This document shows, piece by piece, positions 1 to 5,217 of a stretch of DNA of 6,371 nt (positions within the stretch are counted from its first letter, which is position 1; every line of letters starts with the position of its first letter). Below the pieces are notes generated by a model. That model saw only the letters and a list, made by a program, of their open reading frames with translations. It ran no database searches and was not told the DNA's origin. Origin of the DNA: JASHVB01 sp049522565 (GTDB lineage: Bacteria; Pseudomonadota; Alphaproteobacteria; Acetobacterales; Acetobacteraceae); the NCBI GenBank assembly GCA_049522565.1, contig JBEKNT010000401.1, forward strand, positions 1-6,371, written 5' to 3'. Both the position numbers and the translations under genes were made by a program.

Positions 1-73
1 GGCCGGCCACCCACGACTTGCTATGCCGTGCGCTGCAAAGTCGCGGGTCACCGGGTCAAGCCCGGTGATGACA
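1..73. repeat. Dyad-symmetric intergenic repeat element, cut by the left window edge
   Basis: Two nested dyads are visible. The outer arms, 5-21 (GGCCACCCACGACTTGC) and 35-52 (GCAAAGTCGCGGGTCACC), pair as imperfect reverse complements around the centre at 22-34. The right side also carries a perfect 8-bp hairpin, TCACCGGG (48-55), loop TCAAG, CCCGGTGA (61-68). From memory, CCGGGTCAAGCCCGG-type cores with GACTTTGC-like arms are a common intergenic repeat style in alphaproteobacteria; I could not check copy number. The left half presumably has its own CCGG-core hairpin that starts before base 1, since base 1 begins inside GGCCGGCC. It may act as a terminator or mRNA-end structure for an upstream gene outside the window. 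No protein in this stretch looks convincing on either strand. Confidence 0.55.
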
Positions 74-153
74 CATTGGGGCAGACCGTCGGCCAAACCA
101 CTTAAGTTAGCGCCTATGGGGCAGAGCCCTGGACTTCCTTCGTTCACCCGATT

Positions 154-190
154 GCCCGGCGACGCACGCCGGGGTAGTGGAGCGTGCATC
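154..190 (+). promoter_or_regulatory. hisB leader with two mutually exclusive short hairpins and the Shine-Dalgarno site
   Basis: A good Shine-Dalgarno sequence, GGAG at 179-182, lies 8 bases before the hisB ATG at 191. Two 6-bp hairpins overlap here. CCCGGC (155-160) pairs with GCCGGG (168-173) and leaves the Shine-Dalgarno free. GCACGC (164-169) pairs with GCGTGC (182-187) and puts the Shine-Dalgarno in its loop and stem edge. They share bases 168-169, and 164-167 of the second stem's left arm sit in the loop of the first, so both cannot form fully at once. The Shine-Dalgarno is solid; any switch role is inference. Further upstream (74-153) I found no convincing promoter; TTGGGG at 76-81 followed by ACTTAA at 100-105 is only a weak sigma-70-like pair. 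Confidence 0.4.
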
Positions 191-781
191 ATGGCCCGCA
201 TCACCACGCTGAGCCGCCAGACCTCGGAGACCGACATCACCCTGACCCTCGATCTCGACGGGTCGGGGCAGGCGGATATTGCCACCGGCATCGGCTTCCT
301 CGATCACATGCTCACCGCGCTCACCCGCCATGGCCTGTTCGATCTGACCGTGCGCGCCAAGGGCGACCTGCACATCGACTTCCACCATACCACCGAGGAT
401 GTCGGCATCGTGCTGGGCCGCGCCGTCGCCCAGGCGCTGGGCGACAAGCGCGGCATTACCCGATTCGGCCACGCGCTGGTGCCGATGGACGAGGCGCTGG
501 CGGAAGCCGTGATCGATATTTCCGGCCGGCCGTTCCTGGTCTGGAATGTGGGCTTCGAACGCCCCAAGATTGGTGAGATGGACACCGAACTGTTCGAGGA
601 GTTCTTCCGCGCCCTCGCCACCAACGCGGCGATCACCCTGCACGTCACGCAGCGGGCGGGCCACAATGCGCATCACGTGGCCGAGGCCTGCTTCAAGGCC
701 ACCGCCCGCGCCCTGCGCGCGGCGGTAACGATCGATCCCCGGGCGGCCGACGCGATCCCATCCACCAAGGGGGCATTGTGA
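191..781 (+). CDS. hisB: Imidazoleglycerol-phosphate dehydratase (HisB, monofunctional)
   Basis: HisB converts imidazole glycerol phosphate to imidazole acetol phosphate, the sixth step of histidine synthesis, in the cytoplasm, as a manganese-dependent oligomer. The 196-residue product has the usual length of the single-domain form and shows the family signatures: GIGFLDHML near residues 33-41, the metal motif HHTTED at 65-70, the segment RFGHALVPMDEAL at 91-103, the second metal motif HNAHHVAE at 158-165, and the typical C-terminal STKG. There is no N-terminal histidinol-phosphatase domain of the enterobacterial fused type. The ATG at 191 is chosen because the protein then starts at the usual family position (MARITTLSR) and has GGAG 8 bases upstream. 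In-frame ATGs at 23 and 116 would add unconserved residues. The stop overlaps the next gene's GTG start (GTGA, 778-781), indicating translational coupling. First recognisable gene of the cluster. Confidence 0.97.
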   Translation: MARITTLSRQTSETDITLTLDLDGSGQADIATGIGFLDHMLTALTRHGLFDLTVRAKGDLHIDFHHTTEDVGIVLGRAVAQALGDKRGITRFGHALVPMDEALAEAVIDISGRPFLVWNVGFERPKIGEMDTELFEEFFRALATNAAITLHVTQRAGHNAHHVAEACFKATARALRAAVTIDPRAADAIPSTKGAL

Positions 782-1152
782 GGTTCTGGACCGGCCATCT
801 GCGCTCCGGCACCACACCCGTGCTGGTGGGTGAGGGCTTCGCGTGGGGCGCGCTGCTGTTTGGACCTTTGTGGCTGGCCGCGCATCGCGCCTGGATTCCC
901 GCCGCGTTGGCGTTCGCGGCCGGCCTCCTGATTGTCGCGCTGACCACGGGCGCCTCGGCGACCGCGCTGATGCTCGCGCTCGCGGTCTGGCTCGGCCTTT
1001 CCGGCCATGACCTGCGCCGCTGGTCGATGCGGCGACGCGGGTTCACCCTGTTCGAGATCATCGCCGCCCGCAACGAAGCCGATGCACTGGCCAAATTGCT
1101 GGATCGCCGCCCGGACCTGGCGGGCCGCTTCCTGCCGCCGGGTGCGGTGTGA
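778..1152 (+). CDS. DUF2628-type small membrane protein within the his cluster
   Basis: A 124-residue protein of unknown function. The N-terminal part contains the DUF2628-like pattern FAWGALLFGPLWLAAHRAW (residues 21-39). Three hydrophobic stretches, roughly 21-36, 39-56 and 60-76, predict an inner-membrane protein. A soluble basic tail follows (RRWSMRRRGF, about 80-89), then a likely amphipathic helix, LFEIIAARNEADALAKLLDR (91-110). No catalytic motif is visible. The start is the GTG at 778, which overlaps the hisB stop by four bases and has the strong Shine-Dalgarno AAGGGGG (767-773) inside the end of hisB. The stop TGA at 1150-1152 overlaps the hisH ATG by one base. This coupling on both sides means it is made together with HisB and HisH. 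From memory, small proteins of this type sit between hisB and hisH in related alphaproteobacteria. A direct role in histidine synthesis is unproven. Confidence 0.85.
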   Translation: MRFWTGHLRSGTTPVLVGEGFAWGALLFGPLWLAAHRAWIPAALAFAAGLLIVALTTGASATALMLALAVWLGLSGHDLRRWSMRRRGFTLFEIIAARNEADALAKLLDRRPDLAGRFLPPGAV

Positions 1153-1802
1153 TGTCGAGCAGCGGGATGAAGGTCGCGGTGGTGGACTACGGCAGCGGCA
1201 ACCTGGCGTCGGCGTCACGCGCGCTCATGCTGGCGGCCGAACGGTCCGGGTTGGACGCCGAGGTGAAGGTCACCGCCGATCCCGATTATGTCGCCAGCGC
1301 CGATCGGGTCGTGCTGCCCGGCCAGGGCGCCTTCGCCGATTGCGCGCGCGGCCTGGCCGCGGTCTCCGGCATGCGCGAGGCGATCGAAACCGTCACCGCG
1401 CGCGGCAATCCGTTCCTCGGCATCTGCGTCGGCATGCAGTTGATGGCGGAGCGCGGGCTGGAGCATCACGTCACGCCGGGCTTCGGCTGGATCCGCGGCG
1501 ATATCGCGGAAATGCCCGCCCCGGGCCTGCGCTTGCCGCAAATGGGCTGGAACGAGTTGGAATTCACCCCGGGCGCGCACCGGCTGCTGGATGGGCTGGT
1601 GCCCGGCGACCATGCCTATTTCGTGCACAGCTTCGCACTGGTCGGCGGCGATCCACGCCACGAGATCGCCATGACCGATTACGGCGGTCCGGTGGTTGCC
1701 ATGGTCGCCGCGGGCAATCGCGCCGGCACGCAGTTTCACGTCGAGAAAAGCCAGGAAGTCGGCTTGCAAATCCTGGCCAATTTCCTGCACTGGACGCCCT
1801 GA
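1152..1802 (+). CDS. hisH: Imidazole glycerol phosphate synthase, glutamine amidotransferase subunit
   Basis: HisH hydrolyses glutamine and passes ammonia through a tunnel to HisF, which uses it to make imidazole glycerol phosphate and AICAR from PRFAR. The 216-residue product is a class I glutamine amidotransferase. It has the N-terminal strand VAVVDYGSGN, the oxyanion loop LPGQGAF (55-61), the nucleophile Cys92 in FLGICVGMQLM, and the His196/Glu198 pair in QFHVEKSQ. The usual proline of the QFHPEKSQ motif is valine here. Three starts are possible: GTG 1149, ATG 1152 and ATG 1167. I chose ATG 1152 because it overlaps the preceding stop (TGATG) and fits coupled translation. ATG 1167 would begin right at the conserved MKVAVVDYG and cannot be excluded, since a short GGG precedes it. 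The partner hisF lies about 1.7 kb downstream in the same direction. Confidence 0.97.
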   Translation: MSSSGMKVAVVDYGSGNLASASRALMLAAERSGLDAEVKVTADPDYVASADRVVLPGQGAFADCARGLAAVSGMREAIETVTARGNPFLGICVGMQLMAERGLEHHVTPGFGWIRGDIAEMPAPGLRLPQMGWNELEFTPGAHRLLDGLVPGDHAYFVHSFALVGGDPRHEIAMTDYGGPVVAMVAAGNRAGTQFHVEKSQEVGLQILANFLHWTP

Positions 1803-1806
1803 GCCG

Positions 1807-2379
1807 ATGTCCGGAACCATTGTACCGCAGCCCGAGATCGAGCCCGAGCTCTTCGTCGAGCGCGTCTCCGAGTTCACCGACGAGGACCTGCACGCGCTGT
1901 GCGAGGCGACCGACGCCGCGATCATCGACGGCGGCGGTTTCGGCTGGGTGCACCCGCCGGGGCGTCGCGCACTGGAGAGCTATTTCCGCGGCGTGCTGCT
2001 GGTGCCTGAACGCGAGCTGTTCGTGGCGCGGCTCGACGGGACCGTGGTCGGTTCCGCACATCTGGTGCGTCCGCCGCGCAATAACGAGGCACAGTCCTTC
2101 GCCGCGCATTTCATGCATTCCTACATCGCGCCCTATGCCCGAGGGCATGGCCTGGCCACGATGCTGACGCTGGGCGTGGAGGAACGCGCGCGGGAGCTTG
2201 GCTACCACATCCTGAATCTTGACGTGCGCGAGACGCAGGAAGCCGCGATACGGCTTTACGAGTCGCTCGGCTATATACGGTGGGGCGTGCATCCCGAATA
2301 CGCATCGGTGCGCGGCAAGATCGTGCGCGGATTCTATTACTACAAGCGACTTCGCGCGCGCCGGGGCCGCTCGGCGTGA
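1807..2379 (+). CDS. GNAT-family N-acetyltransferase of unknown substrate
   Basis: A 190-residue predicted acetyl-CoA-dependent N-acetyltransferase. The acetyl-CoA binding loop is R112-G-H-G-L-A117 (the R/Q-x-x-G-x-G/A pattern of GNAT motif A), preceded by the strand HFMHSYIAPYA (101-111) and followed by helix ATMLTLGVEERARELGY. GNAT motif B is seen as LNLDVRETQEAAIRLYESLGY (136-156). The N-terminal about 60 residues are less typical, with FGWVHPPGRRALESYFRGV at 45-63. The C-terminus is basic and aromatic (GFYYYKRLRARRGR). It starts only four bases after the hisH stop, so it is almost certainly co-transcribed; the Shine-Dalgarno is weak, which fits re-initiation. The substrate cannot be told from sequence: a small-molecule amine, an antibiotic-like compound or a protein N-terminus are all possible. 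It is the last gene before the 232-base non-coding gap. Confidence 0.88.
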   Translation: MSGTIVPQPEIEPELFVERVSEFTDEDLHALCEATDAAIIDGGGFGWVHPPGRRALESYFRGVLLVPERELFVARLDGTVVGSAHLVRPPRNNEAQSFAAHFMHSYIAPYARGHGLATMLTLGVEERARELGYHILNLDVRETQEAAIRLYESLGYIRWGVHPEYASVRGKIVRGFYYYKRLRARRGRSA

Positions 2380-2611
2380 GCGCCTGTGCCTTCGTCATTG
2401 TGCGCAGCGCAGCGGCGCGGCAATCCCCTGCCTGCGGAGCTGCCCCTCGTCAGGCGGAGGATTGCCGTGTCGTCGCACTCCTGGCAAGAACCGGATCGGA
2501 AGATTTGCTCCGTCTCCGACGGATCGAAGGAAATTCTTTCATTCAGGGCGGGTCGGCCTCCGCCGGCCGGTGGCCAACGCGCAATGACATGCTCCACATG
2601 ACAGACACGCC
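2380..2611 (+). other. Non-coding gap before hisA with structured RNA potential
   Basis: This is the only long break inside the his cluster. Reading frames across it on both strands resemble no family I know and look like by-products of high GC. Besides the long hairpin described separately (2406-2479), there is a 6-bp hairpin TCCGTC (2509-2514), loop TCC, GACGGA (2518-2523), and a direct repeat CGGATCG at 2492-2498 and 2520-2526. I see no clear promoter hexamers and no T-run after any hairpin. It may hold a secondary promoter, an RNA processing site or a former insertion, but none of these is shown by the sequence. Confidence 0.6.
2406..2479 (+). other. Long near-perfect stem-loop upstream of hisA
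   Basis: Bases 2412-2434 pair with 2451-2473 across 23 positions with a single C-A mismatch (2427/2458), closing a 16-base loop (2435-2450). The DNA-perfect core is CGGCAATCC (2418-2426) with GGATTGCCG (2459-2467). Four of the pairs are G-U when read as + strand RNA (2412/2473, 2415/2470, 2417/2468, 2429/2456). On the opposite strand these would be A-C mismatches, so the fold favours the hisA-sense transcript. Weaker pairing continues to 2406/2479. No T-run follows, so it is not a standard intrinsic terminator. It lies about 130 bases before the hisA start. It could be an mRNA processing or stabilising element, a regulator of distal his genes, or a REP/MITE-like repeat; its copy number elsewhere is unknown. 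Confidence 0.6.
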
Positions 2612-3346
2612 ATGTCGTTGATCCTCTACCCCGCGATCGACCTGAAGGACGGCCAGTGCGTGCGGCTGCGGCGCGGGGTCATGGATCGGGCCACCGTGTA
2701 CGCCGACGACCCCGCCGCGCAGGCACGGGCTTGGCAAGATGCGGGCTTTGCCTGGCTGCACGTGGTCGACCTGAACGGCGCTTTCGCCGGCCATCCGGTG
2801 AACGCCGCCGCAGTCAACGCCATCCTCGGTGCGGTGCAGATCCCGGTGCAACTTGGCGGCGGCATCCGCAACATGGCTGGCATCGCGGCCTGGCTGGCCG
2901 CCGGCGTGCATCGGGTCATCCTGGGCAGTGCCGCGGCGAAAAACCCGTCGCTGGTGCTGGAGGCCTGCCGCGCCTTCCCGGAGCGCGTCGCCGTCGGCAT
3001 CGATGCGCGCGACGGGCTGGTAGCCACCGAAGGCTGGGCGGAGACGTCCAGCCTGGCTGCGCGCGAACTGGCATTGCGGTTCGAGGACACCGGCGTCGCG
3101 GCAATCATCTACACCGACATCGGTCGCGACGGCATGTTGAGCGGCGTCAACATAGAGCAAACGGTCGAACTGGCGCGCCACCTCACCACCCCGGTGATCG
3201 CTTCCGGGGGCGTGGGCGGGCTACAGGATCTTGCTGCATTGCAGCATGCCGCCGCTGGCACATTGGTCGAAGGCGTGGTGATCGGCCGCGCCCTGTACGA
3301 CGGTCGGATCGACCCCGCCGCAGCGCTGGCCCTGCTTTCCGGCTGA
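2612..3346 (+). CDS. hisA: ProFAR isomerase (phosphoribosylformimino-AICAR-phosphate isomerase)
   Basis: HisA opens the ribose ring of ProFAR by an Amadori rearrangement to give PRFAR, the substrate of HisH-HisF; it is a cytoplasmic (beta-alpha)8 barrel. The 244-residue protein has normal length. Visible signatures are the first strand LILYPAIDLKDGQCVRL with catalytic Asp10, QLGGGIR (80-86) for one phosphate site, VGIDARDG with the second catalytic Asp131, YTDIGRDGM (167-175), and VIASGGVGG (195-203) for the other phosphate site. Both catalytic acids are intact. ATG 2612 is the only reasonable start, since an in-frame stop occurs at 2585-2587 and the protein then begins as the family normally does. 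The Shine-Dalgarno is poor (no GGAG-like run in the 20 bases before the ATG). It is a homologue of hisF from an ancient duplication; in this cluster it lies directly before hisF. Confidence 0.97.
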   Translation: MSLILYPAIDLKDGQCVRLRRGVMDRATVYADDPAAQARAWQDAGFAWLHVVDLNGAFAGHPVNAAAVNAILGAVQIPVQLGGGIRNMAGIAAWLAAGVHRVILGSAAAKNPSLVLEACRAFPERVAVGIDARDGLVATEGWAETSSLAARELALRFEDTGVAAIIYTDIGRDGMLSGVNIEQTVELARHLTTPVIASGGVGGLQDLAALQHAAAGTLVEGVVIGRALYDGRIDPAAALALLSG

Positions 3347-3463
3347 ACCCGTCCCATATCTGGACGACTCCCCGGGTCATCCGCGTATCGCGGCATGGCC
3401 GCGTCACCTCTGCCTGATAAGCACTTGCCATGCCCACGGCGGCCCAGTCTATGAGAGTCTCAG
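3347..3463 (+). other. hisA-hisF intergenic spacer with a small hairpin
   Basis: The 117-base spacer contains a 6-bp GC hairpin, CGCGGC (3389-3394), loop ATG, GCCGCG (3398-3403). A purine-rich GAGAG at 3453-3457 is 6 bases from the hisF ATG and is the likely Shine-Dalgarno. No T-run follows the hairpin, so termination is unlikely. I see no clear promoter and no small gene. Confidence 0.45.
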
Positions 3464-4234
3464 ATGTTGAAGCTGCGTGTCATTCCCTGTCTGGACGTGA
3501 AGGACGGCCGCATCGTCAAGGGCGTCAATTTCGTTTCGCTCCGCGACGCCGGCGATCCGGTGGAGCAAGCCGCGGTGTATGACGCGGCCGGAGCGGACGA
3601 GCTGTGCTTCCTGGACATCACCGCCAGCCATGAGGATCGCGATACGATCCTGGATGTAGTGTCGCGTACCGCGGCGCGCGTATTCCTGCCGCTGACGGTG
3701 GGGGGCGGCATCCGCTCTACCGAGGACATGCGCCGCCTGCTACTGGCGGGCACCGACAAGTGCAGCATCAACTCGGCGGCCGTGGCGCGGCCCGCGCTGG
3801 TGCGCGAAGCGGCAACGAAATTCGGCAGCCAGTGCGTGGTGGTGGCGGTCGATGCCAAACAGGCCGGTGCGGACCGCTGGGAGGTGTTCACCCATGGCGG
3901 CCGACGTCCCACCGGCATCGACGCCGTCGCCTGGTGCCGGCAGGTGACCGAGCTTGGCGCAGGCGAAATCCTGCTGACCAGCATGGACCGCGACGGTACC
4001 GGTCTCGGCTTCGACCTTGCGTTGCTGCGCGCGGTCTGCGGCGCGGTGCGCGTGCCGGTGATCGCTTCGGGCGGCGTCGGCACGCTACAGCATTTTGTCG
4101 ATGGCGCGCGCGCCGGCGCGACCGGCCTGCTGGCAGCGAGTGTGTTCCACTTCGGCACATTCACGATCGCCGAGGTTAAGGCGGCGTTGGCAGCAGCGGG
4201 CTTGCCGGTGCGTCTGCCTCGGCAGGCGGCGTAG
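3464..4234 (+). CDS. hisF: Imidazole glycerol phosphate synthase, cyclase subunit
   Basis: HisF uses ammonia delivered by HisH to cleave and cyclise PRFAR into imidazole glycerol phosphate and AICAR, which links histidine synthesis to purine synthesis. The 256-residue (beta-alpha)8-barrel protein has the expected length. It starts MLKLRVIPCLDVKDGRIVKG, with catalytic Asp11, and carries the second catalytic Asp130 in CVVVAVDAK. The phosphate-binding segments are LTVGGGIRS (78-86) and PVIASGGVGT (198-207), and LLTSMDRDGTG (170-180) is also conserved. Asp11 and Asp130 match the numbering of the well-studied Thermotoga enzyme. GAGAG (3453-3457) provides a moderate Shine-Dalgarno. The TAG stop (4232-4234) forms part of the hisE ribosome-binding site, TAGGG. 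The gene looks intact and its partner subunit HisH is encoded upstream in the same cluster. Confidence 0.98.
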   Translation: MLKLRVIPCLDVKDGRIVKGVNFVSLRDAGDPVEQAAVYDAAGADELCFLDITASHEDRDTILDVVSRTAARVFLPLTVGGGIRSTEDMRRLLLAGTDKCSINSAAVARPALVREAATKFGSQCVVVAVDAKQAGADRWEVFTHGGRRPTGIDAVAWCRQVTELGAGEILLTSMDRDGTGLGFDLALLRAVCGAVRVPVIASGGVGTLQHFVDGARAGATGLLAASVFHFGTFTIAEVKAALAAAGLPVRLPRQAA

Positions 4235-4241
4235 GGCGACC

Positions 4242-4787
4242 ATGGCCAAGTCCACCAAGAAAAAGCGTCCGGTGCCGCGCGATCCGCTGATCACGCGGGC
4301 CAAGAAGACGCTGAAGGCAAGCAAGACGCTGAAACCGAAAAAGCGGCGCAAACCCGCCCGCCCTGGCGTCGCGGCGCAGCATGAGCAAGCCGTGCCGCGC
4401 CCGCCGCCGCCCTTGGCGATCGGGCCGGCCGCAGCGGTGATGGACCGGCTGTGGTCGGTGGTCATGAGTCGCCGCGCGGCCAATCCCGCAGTGAGCCACT
4501 CCGCCCGGCTGCTGTCGCGCGGCACCGCGAAGGTGGCGCAAAAATTCGGCGAAGAGGCGGTGGAGTGTCTGATCGAGGCGGTCGCCGGCAATCGCGACGC
4601 CCTCGTCGCGGAGAGCGCCGACGTGCTCTACCACCTGATCGTGCTGTGGGTGTCGGCGGGTGTCAGTCCGGATGAGGTCTGGGACGAACTGAAGCGGCGC
4701 GAGGGAATCAGCGGCATCGCCGAGAAAGCGGCGCGAGTGAAGACTCTGCCGGTTGCTTTCGGCCTGGAGACGACGAAAATCCCCTGA
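4242..4787 (+). CDS. hisE: Phosphoribosyl-ATP pyrophosphatase with a long basic N-terminal extension
   Basis: HisE hydrolyses phosphoribosyl-ATP to phosphoribosyl-AMP and pyrophosphate, the second pathway step. The catalytic core runs from about residue 67 to 168. It has the all-alpha NTP pyrophosphatase metal motif, with E104-E105-x-x-E108 in KFGEEAVE and E124-x-x-D127 in ESADVLYHL, then WDELKRREGISGIAEKAAR. The protein is 181 residues, whereas HisE is usually about 90-120. Residues 1-41 contain 18 Lys/Arg and one acidic residue, including the repeated KTLK (22-25, 28-31), and 42-66 form a linker with a PRPPPP run. ATG 4242 is supported by AGGG at 4233-4236 and a 7-base gap after hisF. A start at ATG 4440 would give a normal 115-residue HisE but has a poor Shine-Dalgarno. 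There is also a tail of about 12 residues after the usual end. Confidence 0.93.
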   Translation: MAKSTKKKRPVPRDPLITRAKKTLKASKTLKPKKRRKPARPGVAAQHEQAVPRPPPPLAIGPAAAVMDRLWSVVMSRRAANPAVSHSARLLSRGTAKVAQKFGEEAVECLIEAVAGNRDALVAESADVLYHLIVLWVSAGVSPDEVWDELKRREGISGIAEKAARVKTLPVAFGLETTKIP

Positions 4788-4809
4788 GCCTGGTCCAGGG
4801 AGCTTTGCC

Positions 4810-5190
4810 ATGCCGGTCAGTGGACTGCCGCCATACGACGACAACAACATCTTCGCAAAGATTCTGCGCGGCGAAATACCGTGCAGGAAGGTTTACGAGG
4901 ACGCGTGGGCGCTGGCGTTCCACGACATCAATCCGCAGGCGCCCACACACGTTCTCGTGCTGCCAAAGGGCAAGTATTGTTCCTTTGCCGATTTCAGCGC
5001 CACCGCGAGCGACGCAGAGATCGCCGGGTTCATGCGCGCGGTCGGCAAGATAGCCCAAGACCTCGGGCTCGAAGCACACGGATACCGGTTATTGCTCAAC
5101 ATGGGCGCGTATAGCGGGCAGGACGTACCGCATCTGCACCTGCACCTGTTTGGCGGCCGGCCGCTGGGACGGATGCTGACGGCTGAATAA
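4810..5190 (+). CDS. HIT-family (histidine triad, HINT-like) nucleotide hydrolase
   Basis: A 126-residue cytoplasmic protein of the HINT branch of the histidine triad superfamily, which typically cleaves AMP from phosphoramidates or related adenylated compounds. The signature is PHLHLHLFGG, with triad histidines 108, 110 and 112; by analogy with HINT1 the middle one, His110, is the nucleophile. Also typical are NIFAKILRGEIPCRKVYED (13-31), AFHDINPQAPTHVLVLPK (36-53) and LLLNMGAYSGQDV (94-106). The ATG at 4810 has a strong Shine-Dalgarno, AGGGAG (4797-4802), 7 bases upstream and lies 22 bases after the hisE stop, so it is probably the last gene of the same transcript. Its substrate in this organism is unknown. 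A link with HisE through adenine nucleotide chemistry is only inference; plain housekeeping co-transcription is equally possible. Confidence 0.93.
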   Translation: MPVSGLPPYDDNNIFAKILRGEIPCRKVYEDAWALAFHDINPQAPTHVLVLPKGKYCSFADFSATASDAEIAGFMRAVGKIAQDLGLEAHGYRLLLNMGAYSGQDVPHLHLHLFGGRPLGRMLTAE

Positions 5191-5192
5191 CA

Positions 5193-5217
5193 ACCTCTCC
5201 CGCTTGGCGGGAGAGGT
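5193..5217. repeat. 11-bp perfect hairpin at the end of the his/HIT transcript
   Basis: ACCTCTCCCGC (5193-5203) pairs perfectly with GCGGGAGAGGT (5207-5217) around a 3-base loop, only two bases after the HIT stop codon. No T-run follows on either strand, so it is not a classical intrinsic terminator, but such a strong stem at a transcript end may protect the 3' end from exonucleases. CCTCTCCCGC...GCGGGAGAGG units are, from memory, widespread intergenic repeats in alphaproteobacteria and some other GC-rich proteobacteria. Confidence 0.65.

Noticed and set aside
23..190. Longer hisB starting at ATG 23 or ATG 116
   Set aside because: The added residues are not typical of HisB, run through the dyad repeat (ATG 23), and lack a Shine-Dalgarno as good as the one before 191.
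107..817. Long open frame on the minus strand opposite hisB (236 codons)
   Set aside because: It mirrors the codon structure of hisB, whose motifs and ends are clear. The translation is Gly/Arg-rich with no family resemblance.
1007..2167. Very long + strand frame (386 codons) overlapping the DUF2628, hisH and GNAT genes
   Set aside because: The product is an arginine-, alanine- and serine-rich by-product of high third-position GC, while the three overlapped genes show conserved motifs.
2340..2597. Possible minus-strand gene of 85 codons (GTG start) in the gap before hisA
   Set aside because: It overlaps the end of the GNAT gene, spans the long hairpin, and resembles no known protein.
2589..2621. 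Ten-codon peptide (MLHMTDTPCR) overlapping the hisA start as a his leader peptide
   Set aside because: Only one histidine codon is present, there is no Shine-Dalgarno, and no attenuator with a T-run follows. It does not fit a histidine attenuation leader.
4440..4787. Short HisE starting at ATG 4440
   Set aside because: It gives a typical family length, but the Shine-Dalgarno is weak and the open, coupled upstream start at 4242 is better supported. Kept only as an alternative.
4176..4850. Minus-strand frame of 224 codons opposite hisE
   Set aside because: Shadow of hisE. It has no recognisable domain, and hisE carries all catalytic residues on the other strand.
5193..5217. Rho-independent terminator after the HIT gene
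   Set aside because: The stem is strong, but neither strand has a T-run after it, so only a transcript-end hairpin can be claimed.
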